A stretch of 43,252 nucleotides of DNA, from the IMG/VR virus record IMGVR_UViG_3300021373_002045, positions 1-43,252 of that record, one strand, 5' to 3'. A program made the translations under genes and the position numbers. The DNA comes from a virus. This document shows, piece by piece, positions 1 to 9,116 of this stretch. The notes beneath the pieces were generated by a model. The model did no database searches and was not told the origin of the DNA. It was given only the letters and a program-made list of their open reading frames with translations. The number at the start of each line of letters is the position of its first letter. Within the stretch, counting starts at the first letter, position 1.

Positions 1-27
1 TTTGGGCCTGGTCCCTGGTAAAAGTTA

Positions 28-88
28 CCCGGTGTTACCCCGGAGGATCCCCGGTATTTACCCGGTTATATCCCCGGTGTTTACCCGG
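28..88. repeat. G+C-rich tandem repeat, about 11-bp period, six copies
   Basis: The core CCCGG recurs at 28, 39, 50, 61, 73 and 84, so the spacing is 11, 11, 11, 12 and 11 bp. The bases between are mostly T and A (TATTTA-like). Two CCTGG variants precede it at 7 and 14. The period is close to one helical turn and is not a multiple of three, so it is not a protein repeat. It lies just beyond the terminator that ends the minus-strand packaging operon. It could be a protein-binding array, a packaging or replication signal, or an assembly-edge repeat; the sequence alone does not decide. Confidence 0.75.
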
Positions 89-89
89 T

Positions 90-127
90 AAAAAAAAGCC
101 CCATATGCAGGATAAACATACGGGGCT
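90..127 (-). terminator. Rho-independent terminator of the packaging operon
   Basis: Positions 97-107 (AGCCCCATATG) pair with 117-127 (CATACGGGGCT) with one mismatch and a 9-base loop. On the minus strand the stem is followed by a run of eight T (the A-run at 90-97). It lies about 105 bp downstream of the last minus-strand gene (ends at 233), where the terminase-portal transcript should stop. Confidence 0.85.
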
Positions 128-232
128 AAATATAAGGAGTCTAGCTATGTAACTCCTAATACAACTTTAAAAAAACGATGTTGGAAATAGAAAAAAAACC
201 AACAATCATCAACTACCTATATATTACAAAAT
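128..232. other. Short AT-rich non-coding stretch
   Basis: Between the terminator and the last gene of the minus-strand operon. No reading frame, RNA fold or repeat was recognised here. It is probably the 3' untranslated part of the packaging operon. Confidence 0.5.
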
Positions 233-637
233 CTACTGGGTATGTCTAGACCTCAGCTCGGATGAACTAAAGTTATGCTGCCTAGTGTTGTAATGGATCT
301 TAATTCCTCTAAGTTCGCATAGATCTTTAGCAGTAAAATCTTTGTCTTTATATTCTTCGCCAATGATCCTTACATCTAATGGTAATACTACAAATATATC
401 CCTTAGCTCCATTTCCCTGGAATATATAATAATGTCATCAACCCACTTTATTGCCTTTACCTGTATCTGTCTTTCAACTATGTTTTGTATTGGTTTGTTT
501 TTTTCCGGGCGATCTATAGACGGATCTATTTGCAAAGCTACTGTTAAGTGATCACAAACAGTTTTAGCTTCTTCAAACATAGCAACATGCCCTGCATGTA
601 AAAGATCAAACGCACCACATGTAATACCTTTAATCAC
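233..637 (-). CDS. Cytidylyltransferase-like nucleotidyltransferase (TagD/HldE-type)
   Basis: 134 residues. The start GITCGAFDLLHAGHV holds the HxGH nucleotide-binding signature of the cytidylyltransferase fold, and NFSSSELRSR near the C-terminus matches the ISSSxxR motif of the same family. Such enzymes join CTP or ATP to a phosphorylated small molecule (glycerol-3-phosphate, heptose phosphate, phosphocholine) to make an activated precursor. The length is normal for a single-domain member. It overlaps the upstream Mu F-like gene by 8 bp and is the last gene before the terminator. A role in decorating surface glycans or virion proteins is inferred from the sugar-modification genes at 40413-42850; the substrate is unknown. 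Confidence 0.85.
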   Translation of the reverse strand: MIKGITCGAFDLLHAGHVAMFEEAKTVCDHLTVALQIDPSIDRPEKNKPIQNIVERQIQVKAIKWVDDIIIYSREMELRDIFVVLPLDVRIIGEEYKDKDFTAKDLCELRGIKIHYNTRQHNFSSSELRSRHTQ

Positions 638-1451
638 TTACTATGTCTCTTTCATCTGCATAAACAACAACGCATCTACAATTAATAACATTTGCTGCAC
701 CCCCTCTAGGATCTCCAGGATGTTTCATTTTGGTGCCACCAACATCAAAGTCCTCATCCATGTTTCTTGTTTGCCCTTGTATTTCTGCATGGGCAGACCT
801 GGTCCTGTTATCACTAACACTTACCCATTTCTTTTTCATTGTCATGTCTAATTGCTCTGATACTGCTTGGTAATATTGGTGGTTGGCATAACTTGCTGCA
901 TTATGTGTCTCTGTTCTTGCTATTAAGTTTGCCCTTGCATATATAGTAGGCCCCATTATGGTTTGCACACGGCTTGCTATTTGATCAAGTGTTAAACCTT
1001 CTGCCCTGCCGTTTTGTATGATCCGGTCAATTTGCGTAGCCAGTCGCATGCTTATGCCACTTAACACTAATTGCCTACTTGAAAAGTAATCAGCTACTAA
1101 AAGCTCAAAGTCTACAGATCTACCAAATACAACAGCTTCTTCTGCCTTTTCTTCTTTTTGCAACCTTTCTACATTACCGGATATTGTTGTTTCAAATATT
1201 TGCCTATAGATCCGTTGCAATGCAGGAATAAGCTCCTCATTTAACCTACCTGCAGACTCACCATTGGAATATGTTCCAAACTCCCTGTATAAGAATAGGG
1301 TGGTGTTAAGCCAACGCCTAAAAGCTGTAGTAACCTTTCGCAACACCATGCGTTGCAAAGCATTCTGCAGTCTTATTTGTTGGCGTAGGTATTTACCGGT
1401 GCTTATCCTGCCTTGCCTAAATCTGTTGTCCTGCTTTCTAGCAAGTTTCAT
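630..1451 (-). CDS. Mu gpF-like head morphogenesis / minor capsid protein
   Basis: 273 residues. The C-terminal half (about 190-270) carries the Mu F signature: KKKWVSVSDNRTRSAHAEI, a later HPGDPRGGAANVINCRC segment and a VVYADE end. The N-terminal part is helical and basic. Family members sit next to the portal and help head assembly or DNA ejection. The gene begins with an ATG overlapping the portal stop (1451), consistent with translational coupling and with the usual TerL-portal-Mu F order. Expected location: inside the capsid near the portal vertex. Confidence 0.85.
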   Translation of the reverse strand: MKLARKQDNRFRQGRISTGKYLRQQIRLQNALQRMVLRKVTTAFRRWLNTTLFLYREFGTYSNGESAGRLNEELIPALQRIYRQIFETTISGNVERLQKEEKAEEAVVFGRSVDFELLVADYFSSRQLVLSGISMRLATQIDRIIQNGRAEGLTLDQIASRVQTIMGPTIYARANLIARTETHNAASYANHQYYQAVSEQLDMTMKKKWVSVSDNRTRSAHAEIQGQTRNMDEDFDVGGTKMKHPGDPRGGAANVINCRCVVVYADERDIVSD

Positions 1452-3487
1452 TATTTACTGCTTTGTGGGTGTCCTTTAGGTAATAAATCAGTATCGTGTT
1501 TACCACTTCTAAACTTACCTGTTCTAAGCGTTCTTATAAAGTTATTAACACGGGCCATTGCCCATTGGTCTTCTGAACTAATGCCAGGGCGAACACTTGC
1601 AGGGTTGTTTCTAAAGGCCCCAACACCACGATTAAATACTTTACGCAATACAGCAAGCGTTGTTCTTTTTGCAGGATCCGTATATTTATCGTTATGTTCT
1701 TTTAACTTATTTTTAAGTGCAGTTGTTAGCCGATCATTTAGGGCTTTAGTTTCTTGATCATAAAAAGTGTTTTCAAACTCTAACTCATCATAGTATTTAC
1801 TTTCTTCCCTTTCTATCTGATCCCTTTTCTTTTTGCTCCAAGACTTGCCGCTATCACCTCCCCACAAGGCGTGTGCTATCCTGCCGTTACTTGGATATCC
1901 TTTTTCGCCAGGGCTAAAGCCTTCTGCTTGTGCATCTACTGCATGCCTTGCAAAAAAGCTATACATACGCTTTACAGTGCTTATAGACATGTCTTTACCA
2001 TTTATGATATCTCTGGCACGAGCAACACCCACTGCAGTTCCCCCCCTGCCAAACTCTTTACGCCAATCTAAACCTCTTTGTGCTTCGGTTTTCATACCAC
2101 TTGTTGGTGTTAGATCTATATCACTTAACGCTTTTATAACTGGCTCATAATCATCTACATCAAAGCCCTCTTCTACAAGATCTTCAAACTCATCATATTC
2201 TTTAGCATCTTCCGGGCTATCAGTTGTTTCCGGTGCTACAGGCTCTTCTGCACCTATAGGGAACATGCTTGCACTTATATATAGATCATCAGCACCATCT
2301 AATGGTGTTAAACCCAGTCGTTCCCTAGCCTCGTTTCTTGTCATAATGCCATTTAATACAGCACTGTTTACATTTTCATATATACGCCTACGCCTTTCAC
2401 TAAGGGCAGGTATATCCTCATAATCAAACTCCATGTGCAAGTTATCGTTATATAAAGGTATAAGCCACTCATTAAGATCAGATTCAATTTTCTTAGCTAA
2501 AGGTATAATAGTTTCTTCATATAAAGCTAACCTGGCTTCTGCTACATTGGCATATGTTTGTGCATCCGGCACACCTACAAGTTGGGATGGAACCCCAAAG
2601 CACAATGCGATATCTGTAGCTGACATGTGTTTTAAGGATCCAAAGTCCATATCTTTAGGGCTCAACCCCATCTCTTTCCAGTCAAAGTCACCCTCTAATA
2701 ATAATGGGCGACCTGCATTACTGGCTCCGGTAAACCTATTATTTATGTCTGTTAATAATTGTTGTCTTTGGCTTTCTGTTAGGTTTACTTGCATGCCTGT
2801 ATCATCTTTAGGCTTAAATACTACTGCACCACTAGGTCTGGCCCCATTGTCTAACAGGTTGATATTGTGTTTTGCCGCAAGGTTGTGCTGATCTATTTCA
2901 ACTGCTGCAGCTCTTAGGGGAGAACAACCATAATAGTCATCCAATGGGTGCCATAACTTAACATGTTTAAGATCAGATACACCAGTTTCCGGATCTACAT
3001 CGTATTCAGCAACTATCTTGCCGTTTACTTTATATTGATATTTATCCGGCACTGATTTACCACTGCCCTTAATTTCTATTCTGTCTGGTCTTAATAAATA
3101 TAGCTCCCTTGGTGGTCGTCTCTCCGGACCTACCTTTTGCACATAGCTATTACCACTTAGCAGTAGATAACCTACTAAGCTGTTTAAAAACTCTGAGTAA
3201 CTTTGTAGTGGGTTTGGCTTTTTTAATAAATCTATAACTGGGTGTTGCTCTACTATGTCACCATTTTGGTTTAGGATCCTAAAAGGTATTGCTGACATAC
3301 CCTTACTAATTTCATTTACACACCTGTAAACAATTGCATTTTTTAAATACCCCTCATTAGCAAGGTCTTGATATTTATAATCTTTTGTATGGTTGCCTAC
3401 ATTAAAGTAGCCCACCATGTTACCAAAGTTTTTTTCCTCTTTATCATCGGAGCCAAACATATTAATAATATTGTCAAATAACGCCAT
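1451..3487 (-). CDS. Portal protein with a C-terminal extension
   Basis: 678 residues, longer than the usual 400-500 of HK97-type portals. Residues about 1-400 fit the portal core: NAIVYRCVNEISKGMSAIPF near the start, then PNPLQSYSEFLNSLVGYLLL and a HLKHVKLWHPLDDYYG-type segment. The core ends with the typical helical region NEARERLGLTPLDGADDLY. Residues about 460-560 add a second block: GLDWRKEFGRGGTAVGVARA, RMYSFFARHAVDA and KGYPSNGRIAHALWGGDSG. That block is recurrent in phage head proteins but its role is not known to me. The portal forms the ring through which DNA is packed. It overlaps TerL and the Mu F-like gene by 1 bp each. Confidence 0.9.
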   Translation of the reverse strand: MALFDNIINMFGSDDKEEKNFGNMVGYFNVGNHTKDYKYQDLANEGYLKNAIVYRCVNEISKGMSAIPFRILNQNGDIVEQHPVIDLLKKPNPLQSYSEFLNSLVGYLLLSGNSYVQKVGPERRPPRELYLLRPDRIEIKGSGKSVPDKYQYKVNGKIVAEYDVDPETGVSDLKHVKLWHPLDDYYGCSPLRAAAVEIDQHNLAAKHNINLLDNGARPSGAVVFKPKDDTGMQVNLTESQRQQLLTDINNRFTGASNAGRPLLLEGDFDWKEMGLSPKDMDFGSLKHMSATDIALCFGVPSQLVGVPDAQTYANVAEARLALYEETIIPLAKKIESDLNEWLIPLYNDNLHMEFDYEDIPALSERRRRIYENVNSAVLNGIMTRNEARERLGLTPLDGADDLYISASMFPIGAEEPVAPETTDSPEDAKEYDEFEDLVEEGFDVDDYEPVIKALSDIDLTPTSGMKTEAQRGLDWRKEFGRGGTAVGVARARDIINGKDMSISTVKRMYSFFARHAVDAQAEGFSPGEKGYPSNGRIAHALWGGDSGKSWSKKKRDQIEREESKYYDELEFENTFYDQETKALNDRLTTALKNKLKEHNDKYTDPAKRTTLAVLRKVFNRGVGAFRNNPASVRPGISSEDQWAMARVNNFIRTLRTGKFRSGKHDTDLLPKGHPQSSK

Positions 3488-4794
3488 TAGCTAATCCTCC
3501 AAGTTGCTCTGCCACTACCTCGGCTTAGTTCAGTCAACCCCCATACCAATGCATCCAACCTGTCCGGGGACACATTAATATCACCTGTATAGGAACACAT
3601 TTGCGTTTCAAGCTCTTCAAACATGCCAATGTGATGCACCCTAGCCTGTTCGTAAAGTGCTGCAACTGGCTCTGCCCGGATCAACTTGCCACGGGTAGCC
3701 CTAACAGCCCTATAAGGGATATTAGGATCAACCATCCTAATAAGCCTTTCTACCAGGTCGCCACCATTATTTACCTCGGCAACGATCCTGTCGGCTTCCC
3801 ACTCATGGTAAGCCCTTACAGCTAGTTTACCCCAAGTATCGGCTTTATGCACTCCACTAATGTCCTCTAAGACATAAAACTCATTTTTATGATCTTTACC
3901 AACTACAATTATGCCTGTTTCATCACTATTAGCGTTTGCAGTAACTGCCGGATCAATAGCAACAACTATTTGCTGTAAAGGAACATCTGTATCTGTAGAT
4001 AGCCTGGCATTTTCTATTAGATCTCTGCTCCATAATGCACCTTCAAAATCTTCTACTATTTCTGCATATAGTTCCTGGCGACCTAGGTTAGTTCCTTCAT
4101 ACCTTTCTTTTAACATAGCCAATGCACTTTCAGCCAGGTTGGCTTCGTTTTCAAATGTAGATCCAGTAGTCACTGCTACATCTTCCCTTTCCACCAGGTC
4201 CCTTATTATTTTTATAGGCTTAGGTGTGGTTGTAATTACGCATTGTGGGTTTTTACCTAAACGCAAACCAAACATTAATTGGTCAAAGGCTTCCGGGTAA
4301 CGCCAACTGGCTAACTCATCGCACCATGCTCTATGAAATTGCGGTCCTCTAAGCCTTTCCGGCTCTTGTGCTGCATACCCAACTATTTTACTGCCGTTAT
4401 GTAATCTTATTTCACTTATGGTAGAGCTGTAGCCTGCTTGTTTAGGATCCTTTATTAAACACTCCGGTGGTATTATTGTTAGTAGCCCAGACGGCCCACC
4501 AAAACAAACACGCCTTAAATCACCATGGGTAGGTGCAACCACTGCACATGTAACGCCAGGGTTTTTTAGTGCATATATTGCTATGTCTTGAGCACCTGTT
4601 CTAGTTTTACCCCAACCCCTACCTGCTAAGATCAACCAAATAAAATGGTCTTCAATAGGGCGTAGTTGTTTTATTCTAGCTTTTGATCCCCAATCAATGA
4701 ACAGAGCCATCGCCATTTTGTTGGCGTTCTCTGACAACTTGGTCAATGAGTTCCATAGCTTCTTGGAATATTCCTTGCTCGCTTGTTGTTGCAT
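3487..4794 (-). CDS. Terminase large subunit (TerL)
   Basis: 435 residues. Walker A is LAGRGWGKTRTG (about 56-67) and Walker B lies in HRAWCDELASW. The C-terminal RNase H-like nuclease has its acidic residues in VVAIDPAVTAN, DETGIIVVG and DRLDALVWGL. It is the ATP-driven DNA packaging motor and genome-cutting nuclease. The ATG at 4794 has an AGGA about 10 bases upstream and keeps the N-terminal helix preceding the ATPase in GTA-type terminases. It overlaps the TerS gene by about 100 bp; a shorter start at 4713 (MAMALFIDWG) is the alternative. Confidence 0.93.
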   Translation of the reverse strand: MQQQASKEYSKKLWNSLTKLSENANKMAMALFIDWGSKARIKQLRPIEDHFIWLILAGRGWGKTRTGAQDIAIYALKNPGVTCAVVAPTHGDLRRVCFGGPSGLLTIIPPECLIKDPKQAGYSSTISEIRLHNGSKIVGYAAQEPERLRGPQFHRAWCDELASWRYPEAFDQLMFGLRLGKNPQCVITTTPKPIKIIRDLVEREDVAVTTGSTFENEANLAESALAMLKERYEGTNLGRQELYAEIVEDFEGALWSRDLIENARLSTDTDVPLQQIVVAIDPAVTANANSDETGIIVVGKDHKNEFYVLEDISGVHKADTWGKLAVRAYHEWEADRIVAEVNNGGDLVERLIRMVDPNIPYRAVRATRGKLIRAEPVAALYEQARVHHIGMFEELETQMCSYTGDINVSPDRLDALVWGLTELSRGSGRATWRIS

Positions 4795-5257
4795 TTATAT
4801 CAATCCTATCCGTTGTTTCACCAAGGGCCATCTTTGCAAACTTTTGTATTTTTAAGCCTGCACTAGCCAGTTGGTCTAATTGTTGTGGACTAAAGTCCTC
4901 TATGTTTGCATTTTGTTGTGTCTTAATAGTTGTGCCTACTTTAGCCAACAACGCTTTTGCAATTTGTAATGACGCATTATCAAACTTTTTGTTTTCCTCT
5001 ACAAATTCTTTAACCCTAACTTTGTCTAATTGTTCCAGGTATTTAGCCTGGAATTGTTCCTGTTGTTCCTTCCATTGTTCTCTTTGGGCTAATTTATACA
5101 GTGTATTTTGACTTAGCTTATTTTCTTTAGCTAACTCCTCTATGGTTGCAGTTACCCTAAACCCTTGTGGATCCTGCACTCCTTGCACATAAGCAAGCCT
5201 TAACTTTTCCTTTAATGCTTCTGTTATTTTTTTATATTTAGGTCTTTTACTAGCCAT
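4694..5257 (-). CDS. Terminase small subunit-like DNA-binding protein
   Basis: 187 residues from the ATG at 5257 (MASKRPKYKK); in-frame ATGs at 5302 and 5284 are alternatives without a better ribosome site. ATIEELAKENKLSQNTLYKL (about 40-60) looks like a helix-turn-helix with a YKLAQREQW continuation. The middle is a long helical region rich in Lys, Glu and Gln, as in the oligomerising core of small terminases. It lies directly before TerL and overlaps the methylase stop. The predicted job is recognition of the packaging start site and delivery of DNA to TerL. The assignment rests on HTH, size and position rather than on a strong family signature. Confidence 0.75.
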   Translation of the reverse strand: MASKRPKYKKITEALKEKLRLAYVQGVQDPQGFRVTATIEELAKENKLSQNTLYKLAQREQWKEQQEQFQAKYLEQLDKVRVKEFVEENKKFDNASLQIAKALLAKVGTTIKTQQNANIEDFSPQQLDQLASAGLKIQKFAKMALGETTDRIDINATTSEQGIFQEAMELIDQVVRERQQNGDGSVH

Positions 5258-6494
5258 TTTCTGTAAGTTTTTGTAATTCTGCATAGGTTGGTTTGTCCTC
5301 ATGGCTTACCAATACTGCTTCATTACCGGTGTAATTTTCATACCTGGTTATGATCAGATCAACAAACATTGGATCCAACTCCATTACCCTTGCAACTCTT
5401 TGTGTTTTTTCACATGCAAGTAATGTGCTACCACTACCACCAAATAAATCTAGCACCAGGTCCATGGTCTTGCTACTGTTTTCTATTGCTCTTTGTGCTA
5501 AAGCAACTGGCTTTTGTGTGCCGTGGTTATATTCTTGTAAGTTATCTCTTGCTATACGCCACATATCAAAGTCGCTTGTGTCACCTTTTTTAAACTTACT
5601 GTTTTCTATATATAGAATAAACTCACATTGTCTTCTATATGTCATGTAGCCAAGCCCTGGAACTTTCTTGTCCCATACAATTACTGCATTTACTTTTTTA
5701 CCTGCCTTATATATTGCATCTAAGAATGGCTTCATAATTATTGGACTTACACATATATAAATGTTTGCGTCTTTTTTATGAAACGCCCATACATTTTGTA
5801 TTAGGTTGCCTAGCTCTTCGCCTTCAAGATCATCGTTTAAGATCTTGCCATATTCTTTTTTAGCTACTGTTTGTGTTCTGCCACCACTAAAATCTAAACC
5901 ATATGGTGGGTCCGTAAATATTAAGTCTGCTTGTTGCTCTTCCATTAATGTATTTACGCTGTCAAAGTCTGTTGAGTCACCACACATTAATCTATGTGGG
6001 CCTAGTTGCCATACATCACCTTCTTTAGCTACCCTTGCTTTTGGCTCTGGTAAATCATCTTCATCTGTTAATGGTGTTTCTACAAATTGATCTAAGTCCG
6101 GGTTAAGCCCAAGATCATTTAGCTCGTCTATTTCAAAGCCAGTTAATGTAAGATCAAAATCACTTTTAAGTAGATCTTGCATCTCCTCTGTTAGTAGCCC
6201 GTAATTCCATTGTGCATATTCAGCACTTTTGTTATCCATTATGCGATAGGCTTTTACCTGGTCCTCGCTAAGGTTATCTGCCACAACGCATGGAACTTTC
6301 TTTAAGCCAATTTCTTTTGCTGCCTTAAACCTTGTATGCCCTACTACTATTTCCATGTTTTTATCAAGCACCAAGGGCTGTTGAAAACCATACTCCTCTA
6401 AGGATCTTTTTACAGCTACAACTGCTTCTGCATTCACCCTGGGATTTTTTACATAAGGTTTAACTTGTTCTATAGGTAAGATTTGTATATCCAT
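5250..6494 (-). CDS. ParB-domain plus N6-adenine/N4-cytosine DNA methylase fusion
   Basis: About 414 residues from the ATG at 6494 (MDIQILPIEQVKP); a TTG at 6512 would add six residues. Residues 1-100 are a ParB/sulfiredoxin-like domain with the IVVGHTRFKAAKEIG box. Residues about 175-400 are a beta-class amino-methyltransferase: TDPPYGLDF is the catalytic DPPY motif, and the SAM-binding motif is DLFGGSGSTLLAC near the C-terminus. This fusion is common in phages beside the terminase. It probably methylates adenine or N4-cytosine in a short motif to protect phage DNA or mark it for packaging. It is the first gene of the minus-strand packaging operon and diverges from the early operon. Target specificity cannot be read from the sequence. 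Confidence 0.9.
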   Translation of the reverse strand: MDIQILPIEQVKPYVKNPRVNAEAVVAVKRSLEEYGFQQPLVLDKNMEIVVGHTRFKAAKEIGLKKVPCVVADNLSEDQVKAYRIMDNKSAEYAQWNYGLLTEEMQDLLKSDFDLTLTGFEIDELNDLGLNPDLDQFVETPLTDEDDLPEPKARVAKEGDVWQLGPHRLMCGDSTDFDSVNTLMEEQQADLIFTDPPYGLDFSGGRTQTVAKKEYGKILNDDLEGEELGNLIQNVWAFHKKDANIYICVSPIIMKPFLDAIYKAGKKVNAVIVWDKKVPGLGYMTYRRQCEFILYIENSKFKKGDTSDFDMWRIARDNLQEYNHGTQKPVALAQRAIENSSKTMDLVLDLFGGSGSTLLACEKTQRVARVMELDPMFVDLIITRYENYTGNEAVLVSHEDKPTYAELQKLTENG

Positions 6495-6587
6495 TTTGCA
6501 ATCATATTCCAAATGCGACTAAAAGGAAAGAGTAGACAATTATTCCAAATTGCCTTAAATTAAAAAACTTACACATAGGAGAATAAA
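6495..6587. promoter_or_regulatory. Divergent promoter region between packaging and early operons
   Basis: These bases separate two divergent operons. A direct repeat TATTCCAAAT occurs at 6505-6514 and 6541-6550, 36 bp apart, and could be an operator. A weak plus-strand promoter candidate is TAGACA (6533-6538), a 16-bp spacer and TTAAAT. The first early gene has a good ribosome site (AGGAGA, 6578-6583). No start site can be fixed from sequence alone. Confidence 0.45.
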
Positions 6588-6785
6588 ATGAATATTAATA
6601 ATATTACTTTTACGATGGCCCAATATAAATACAAATGCTTTATGTATGATGTGTTTAACATGTCCAATGTTGAATACCCATGCAAAGGTAATAGCTTTAT
6701 TGAGGGTAGTAACTGGATCTTAAAAGATCATAACAACAATCCACTAGCAATAGTAACTGCTAAAGGCAAAGTGCAGGTAATGTAA
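6588..6785 (+). CDS. Unknown small early protein
   Basis: 65 residues with no family recognised. It contains two Cys and a short beta-rich C-terminal part (WILKDHNNNPLAIVTAKGKV) that reads like a small soluble fold. It is the first gene of the early operon, has a strong ribosome site (AGGAGA), and its stop directly precedes the ATG of the HTH replication protein. The position suggests an immediate-early role, such as a host takeover factor or regulator, but this is inference. Confidence 0.7.
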   Translation: MNINNITFTMAQYKYKCFMYDVFNMSNVEYPCKGNSFIEGSNWILKDHNNNPLAIVTAKGKVQVM

Positions 6786-7409
6786 ATGTCCTTTCAAGCA
6801 GTTGCATGGTGCAAAAAGCAATCGTGCAATCTGCCACTAACTAAATTAGTTTTAGTATGGTTGTGCGAGTATGCTGATGAGAACTATAGTTGTTATCCAA
6901 GCCAAAAACATTTAGCAGAACTTTGTGGGTGTTCTGATAGATCTGTTCGCAGGTCATTAAAGTGGCTTGAGGAAAATAACTTAATTACTGTTAAGCATGT
7001 TTTAGGAACATCTAACAGGTATTTTATATGTATGGACATGAGTGACCACACCCCTTCGGAAGTGGAAGTCCAAACCCCTAGGACAAAGAAGTCCGACAAT
7101 AATAAAGATAATAAGAAAGATATATCAAAGGAGTTTGACGAGTGGTGGATGTTATATCCAAGAAAAGTTTCTAAATATAAGGCTTATGAATCTTATGCAA
7201 AAGCTCTTAAAGATCTTCCACACATGTTACATATAAATGTCTTATTAATTTGTGCAAAGGAGTGGAATGAAAACGACCTCAAGTTTGTTCCCCATGCTAC
7301 AACTTTTCTGAATCAAAAAAGATACCTGGATTATGTTGTAAAAGAGGGTAAGGATTATAAGATCAAAAAATCAAAGAAAAAGAACAGCAAGAACTTTCTT
7401 GCAGGATAA
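6786..7409 (+). CDS. Winged-helix replication initiation-like protein
   Basis: 207 residues. The N-terminal half is a winged-helix DNA-binding domain of the HTH_36 type: YPSQKHLAELCGCSDRSVRR, then SLKWLEENNLITVKHV and the beta wing NRYFICMD. A charged linker follows (about 90-115). The C-terminal part starts FDEWWMLYPRKVSKYKAYES, seen in phage O-like replication proteins, and ends in a Lys-rich tail. It lies directly before the primase-helicase, so it probably binds the phage origin and helps load that enzyme. Any origin inside or near this gene was not identified. Confidence 0.8.
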   Translation: MSFQAVAWCKKQSCNLPLTKLVLVWLCEYADENYSCYPSQKHLAELCGCSDRSVRRSLKWLEENNLITVKHVLGTSNRYFICMDMSDHTPSEVEVQTPRTKKSDNNKDNKKDISKEFDEWWMLYPRKVSKYKAYESYAKALKDLPHMLHINVLLICAKEWNENDLKFVPHATTFLNQKRYLDYVVKEGKDYKIKKSKKKNSKNFLAG

Positions 7410-7418
7410 GGAGAGAAT

Positions 7419-9116
7419 ATGTATCAAGTTGAAGATAACTTAAATAAGTTAGGCATTAGGATTAATAATTTTGCCCTTGGCAATCATAAAACCAAATGTC
7501 CGGAATGTCAGCCACATGCACACAACCCAAAGGATAACCCTTTAAGTGTAACTGTTGAGTCTGATCATGCCATTTACAACTGTCACCATTGTGGGTTTAG
7601 TGGTGGCGTTGGCGATGGATCTATAAAACCAAGCTATAAACCTAGCAAGCCTGTATATAAAAAACCGGAGCCAGTTAAATCTGAGCCAATGGATAAAGCA
7701 TATGCATGGTTTAAAACTAGGGGCATTGGTAAGCCAACCATAGATGCTATGAAAATTAGTTATGAAAATAACCAAATAGCATTTCAATACTTTGACAGTA
7801 GTGGTGACCTTACCAACATAAAGTATAGGGGTGCCAATAAAACATTTAGGCAAACTGCAGAAACAAAGCCAATACTTTACAACTATGACAATTGCTATAA
7901 CAGCGAAACTGTTATTTTTGTAGAGGGCGAAATGGATGTCCTTGCCTGTTGTGAAGTTGGTTACACATTTGCAACAAGCCTACCTGGAGGAGCTCCAAAA
8001 GAAGCAAAATTTAAAGCTGATGATGCAAGGTTTAAAGCATTAGGTAATTGCCCACTAAAGGCTAAGAAAATAATTTTGTTTACTGATACAGATGGACCAG
8101 GCAAAGCATTGCACCAAGAGCTGTTACATAGGTTTGGTAAAGATATTTGTTGGTATGTTAAAGCACCGGATGACTGCAAAGATGCAAATGAAGTGTTAAT
8201 GAAACATGGCAAAGAAAAACTTATAGCATGCTTAGAAAATGCAGTGCCTTACCCTATAGATGGTTTATACACTGTTAGGGACTACTATAACGAGGTGCAT
8301 AACCTTTACGATGGTAATTACCAAAAGCCAATAGAAATTGGCATGAAAGGTTTGGATGAACTTTATAAGATCATAGCCCCAAGGTTTGATGTTTGGACTG
8401 GGATCCCAAACCACGGCAAGTCCTTAATGTTAGATCAAGTTATGTTAAACCTGGCTAAAAACCATGGTTGGAAGTTTGCAATATTTAGTCCGGAGCATAG
8501 CACTGCCATGCACATAAGACGCATGGTGCAGATGCATTTAGGTTTAAGTTTTGATGAGGGCTTTACAAATAGAATGGATAAAAAGCAACTCAATGAGGGC
8601 TTGGCATTTATTAACAGCCACTTTTTCTTTATTGAAACTAAAGACGCTGTCCCTAGTATTGATTTGATCTTAAAAGTAGCCAAAAGCAGTATTTTAAAAC
8701 ATGGTGTAAAAGGCATTGTTATAGATCCATTTAATGAAGTTAGTGCAAAGCGTGAGGGCAACCAAAGGGAAGATGAGCATATAAGGGACTTTATAAGTTT
8801 ATGTAAACGCTTTAGCCGTGTGCATAACATATTGTTTTGGGTAGTAGCACACCCTACCAAAATGCAAAAAGGCACTGATGGTAGATACCAACAAGTTTCT
8901 GCATATGACATAAGTGGAGCCAGTCATTGGGCTAACCAAAGCGACTGTGTTATATCAGTTTACAGGGACTTTGACGATAACAGCACAACTGTTATTACTA
9001 GAAAAATTAGGGAACAAGATATGTATGGAAAAATTGGCGAGGCTAAGTTTTTCTATGATCTTGGAAAGCGTAGATTTTTACCACAAGAGGATAACTATTA
9101 TGACTATGATATTTAA
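7419..9116 (+). CDS. Bifunctional primase-helicase (T7 gp4/Twinkle-like)
   Basis: 565 residues in three parts. An N-terminal zinc ribbon has CPEC (about 26-29) and CHHC (about 54-57). The Toprim domain has VEGEMDVLACCEVG and the metal-binding IILFTDTDGPGKA. The C-terminal RecA-like helicase has Walker A GIPNHGKS, then WKFAIFSPEHS, the Walker B-like GIVIDPFNEV, and VVAHPTKMQK. This is the T7 gp4 architecture: primer synthesis plus 5'-3' unwinding of the fork. The ribosome site is AAGGAGA just before the ATG. No DNA polymerase gene is visible in the window, so the phage may use the host polymerase or encode one elsewhere. Confidence 0.93.
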   Translation: MYQVEDNLNKLGIRINNFALGNHKTKCPECQPHAHNPKDNPLSVTVESDHAIYNCHHCGFSGGVGDGSIKPSYKPSKPVYKKPEPVKSEPMDKAYAWFKTRGIGKPTIDAMKISYENNQIAFQYFDSSGDLTNIKYRGANKTFRQTAETKPILYNYDNCYNSETVIFVEGEMDVLACCEVGYTFATSLPGGAPKEAKFKADDARFKALGNCPLKAKKIILFTDTDGPGKALHQELLHRFGKDICWYVKAPDDCKDANEVLMKHGKEKLIACLENAVPYPIDGLYTVRDYYNEVHNLYDGNYQKPIEIGMKGLDELYKIIAPRFDVWTGIPNHGKSLMLDQVMLNLAKNHGWKFAIFSPEHSTAMHIRRMVQMHLGLSFDEGFTNRMDKKQLNEGLAFINSHFFFIETKDAVPSIDLILKVAKSSILKHGVKGIVIDPFNEVSAKREGNQREDEHIRDFISLCKRFSRVHNILFWVVAHPTKMQKGTDGRYQQVSAYDISGASHWANQSDCVISVYRDFDDNSTTVITRKIREQDMYGKIGEAKFFYDLGKRRFLPQEDNYYDYDI

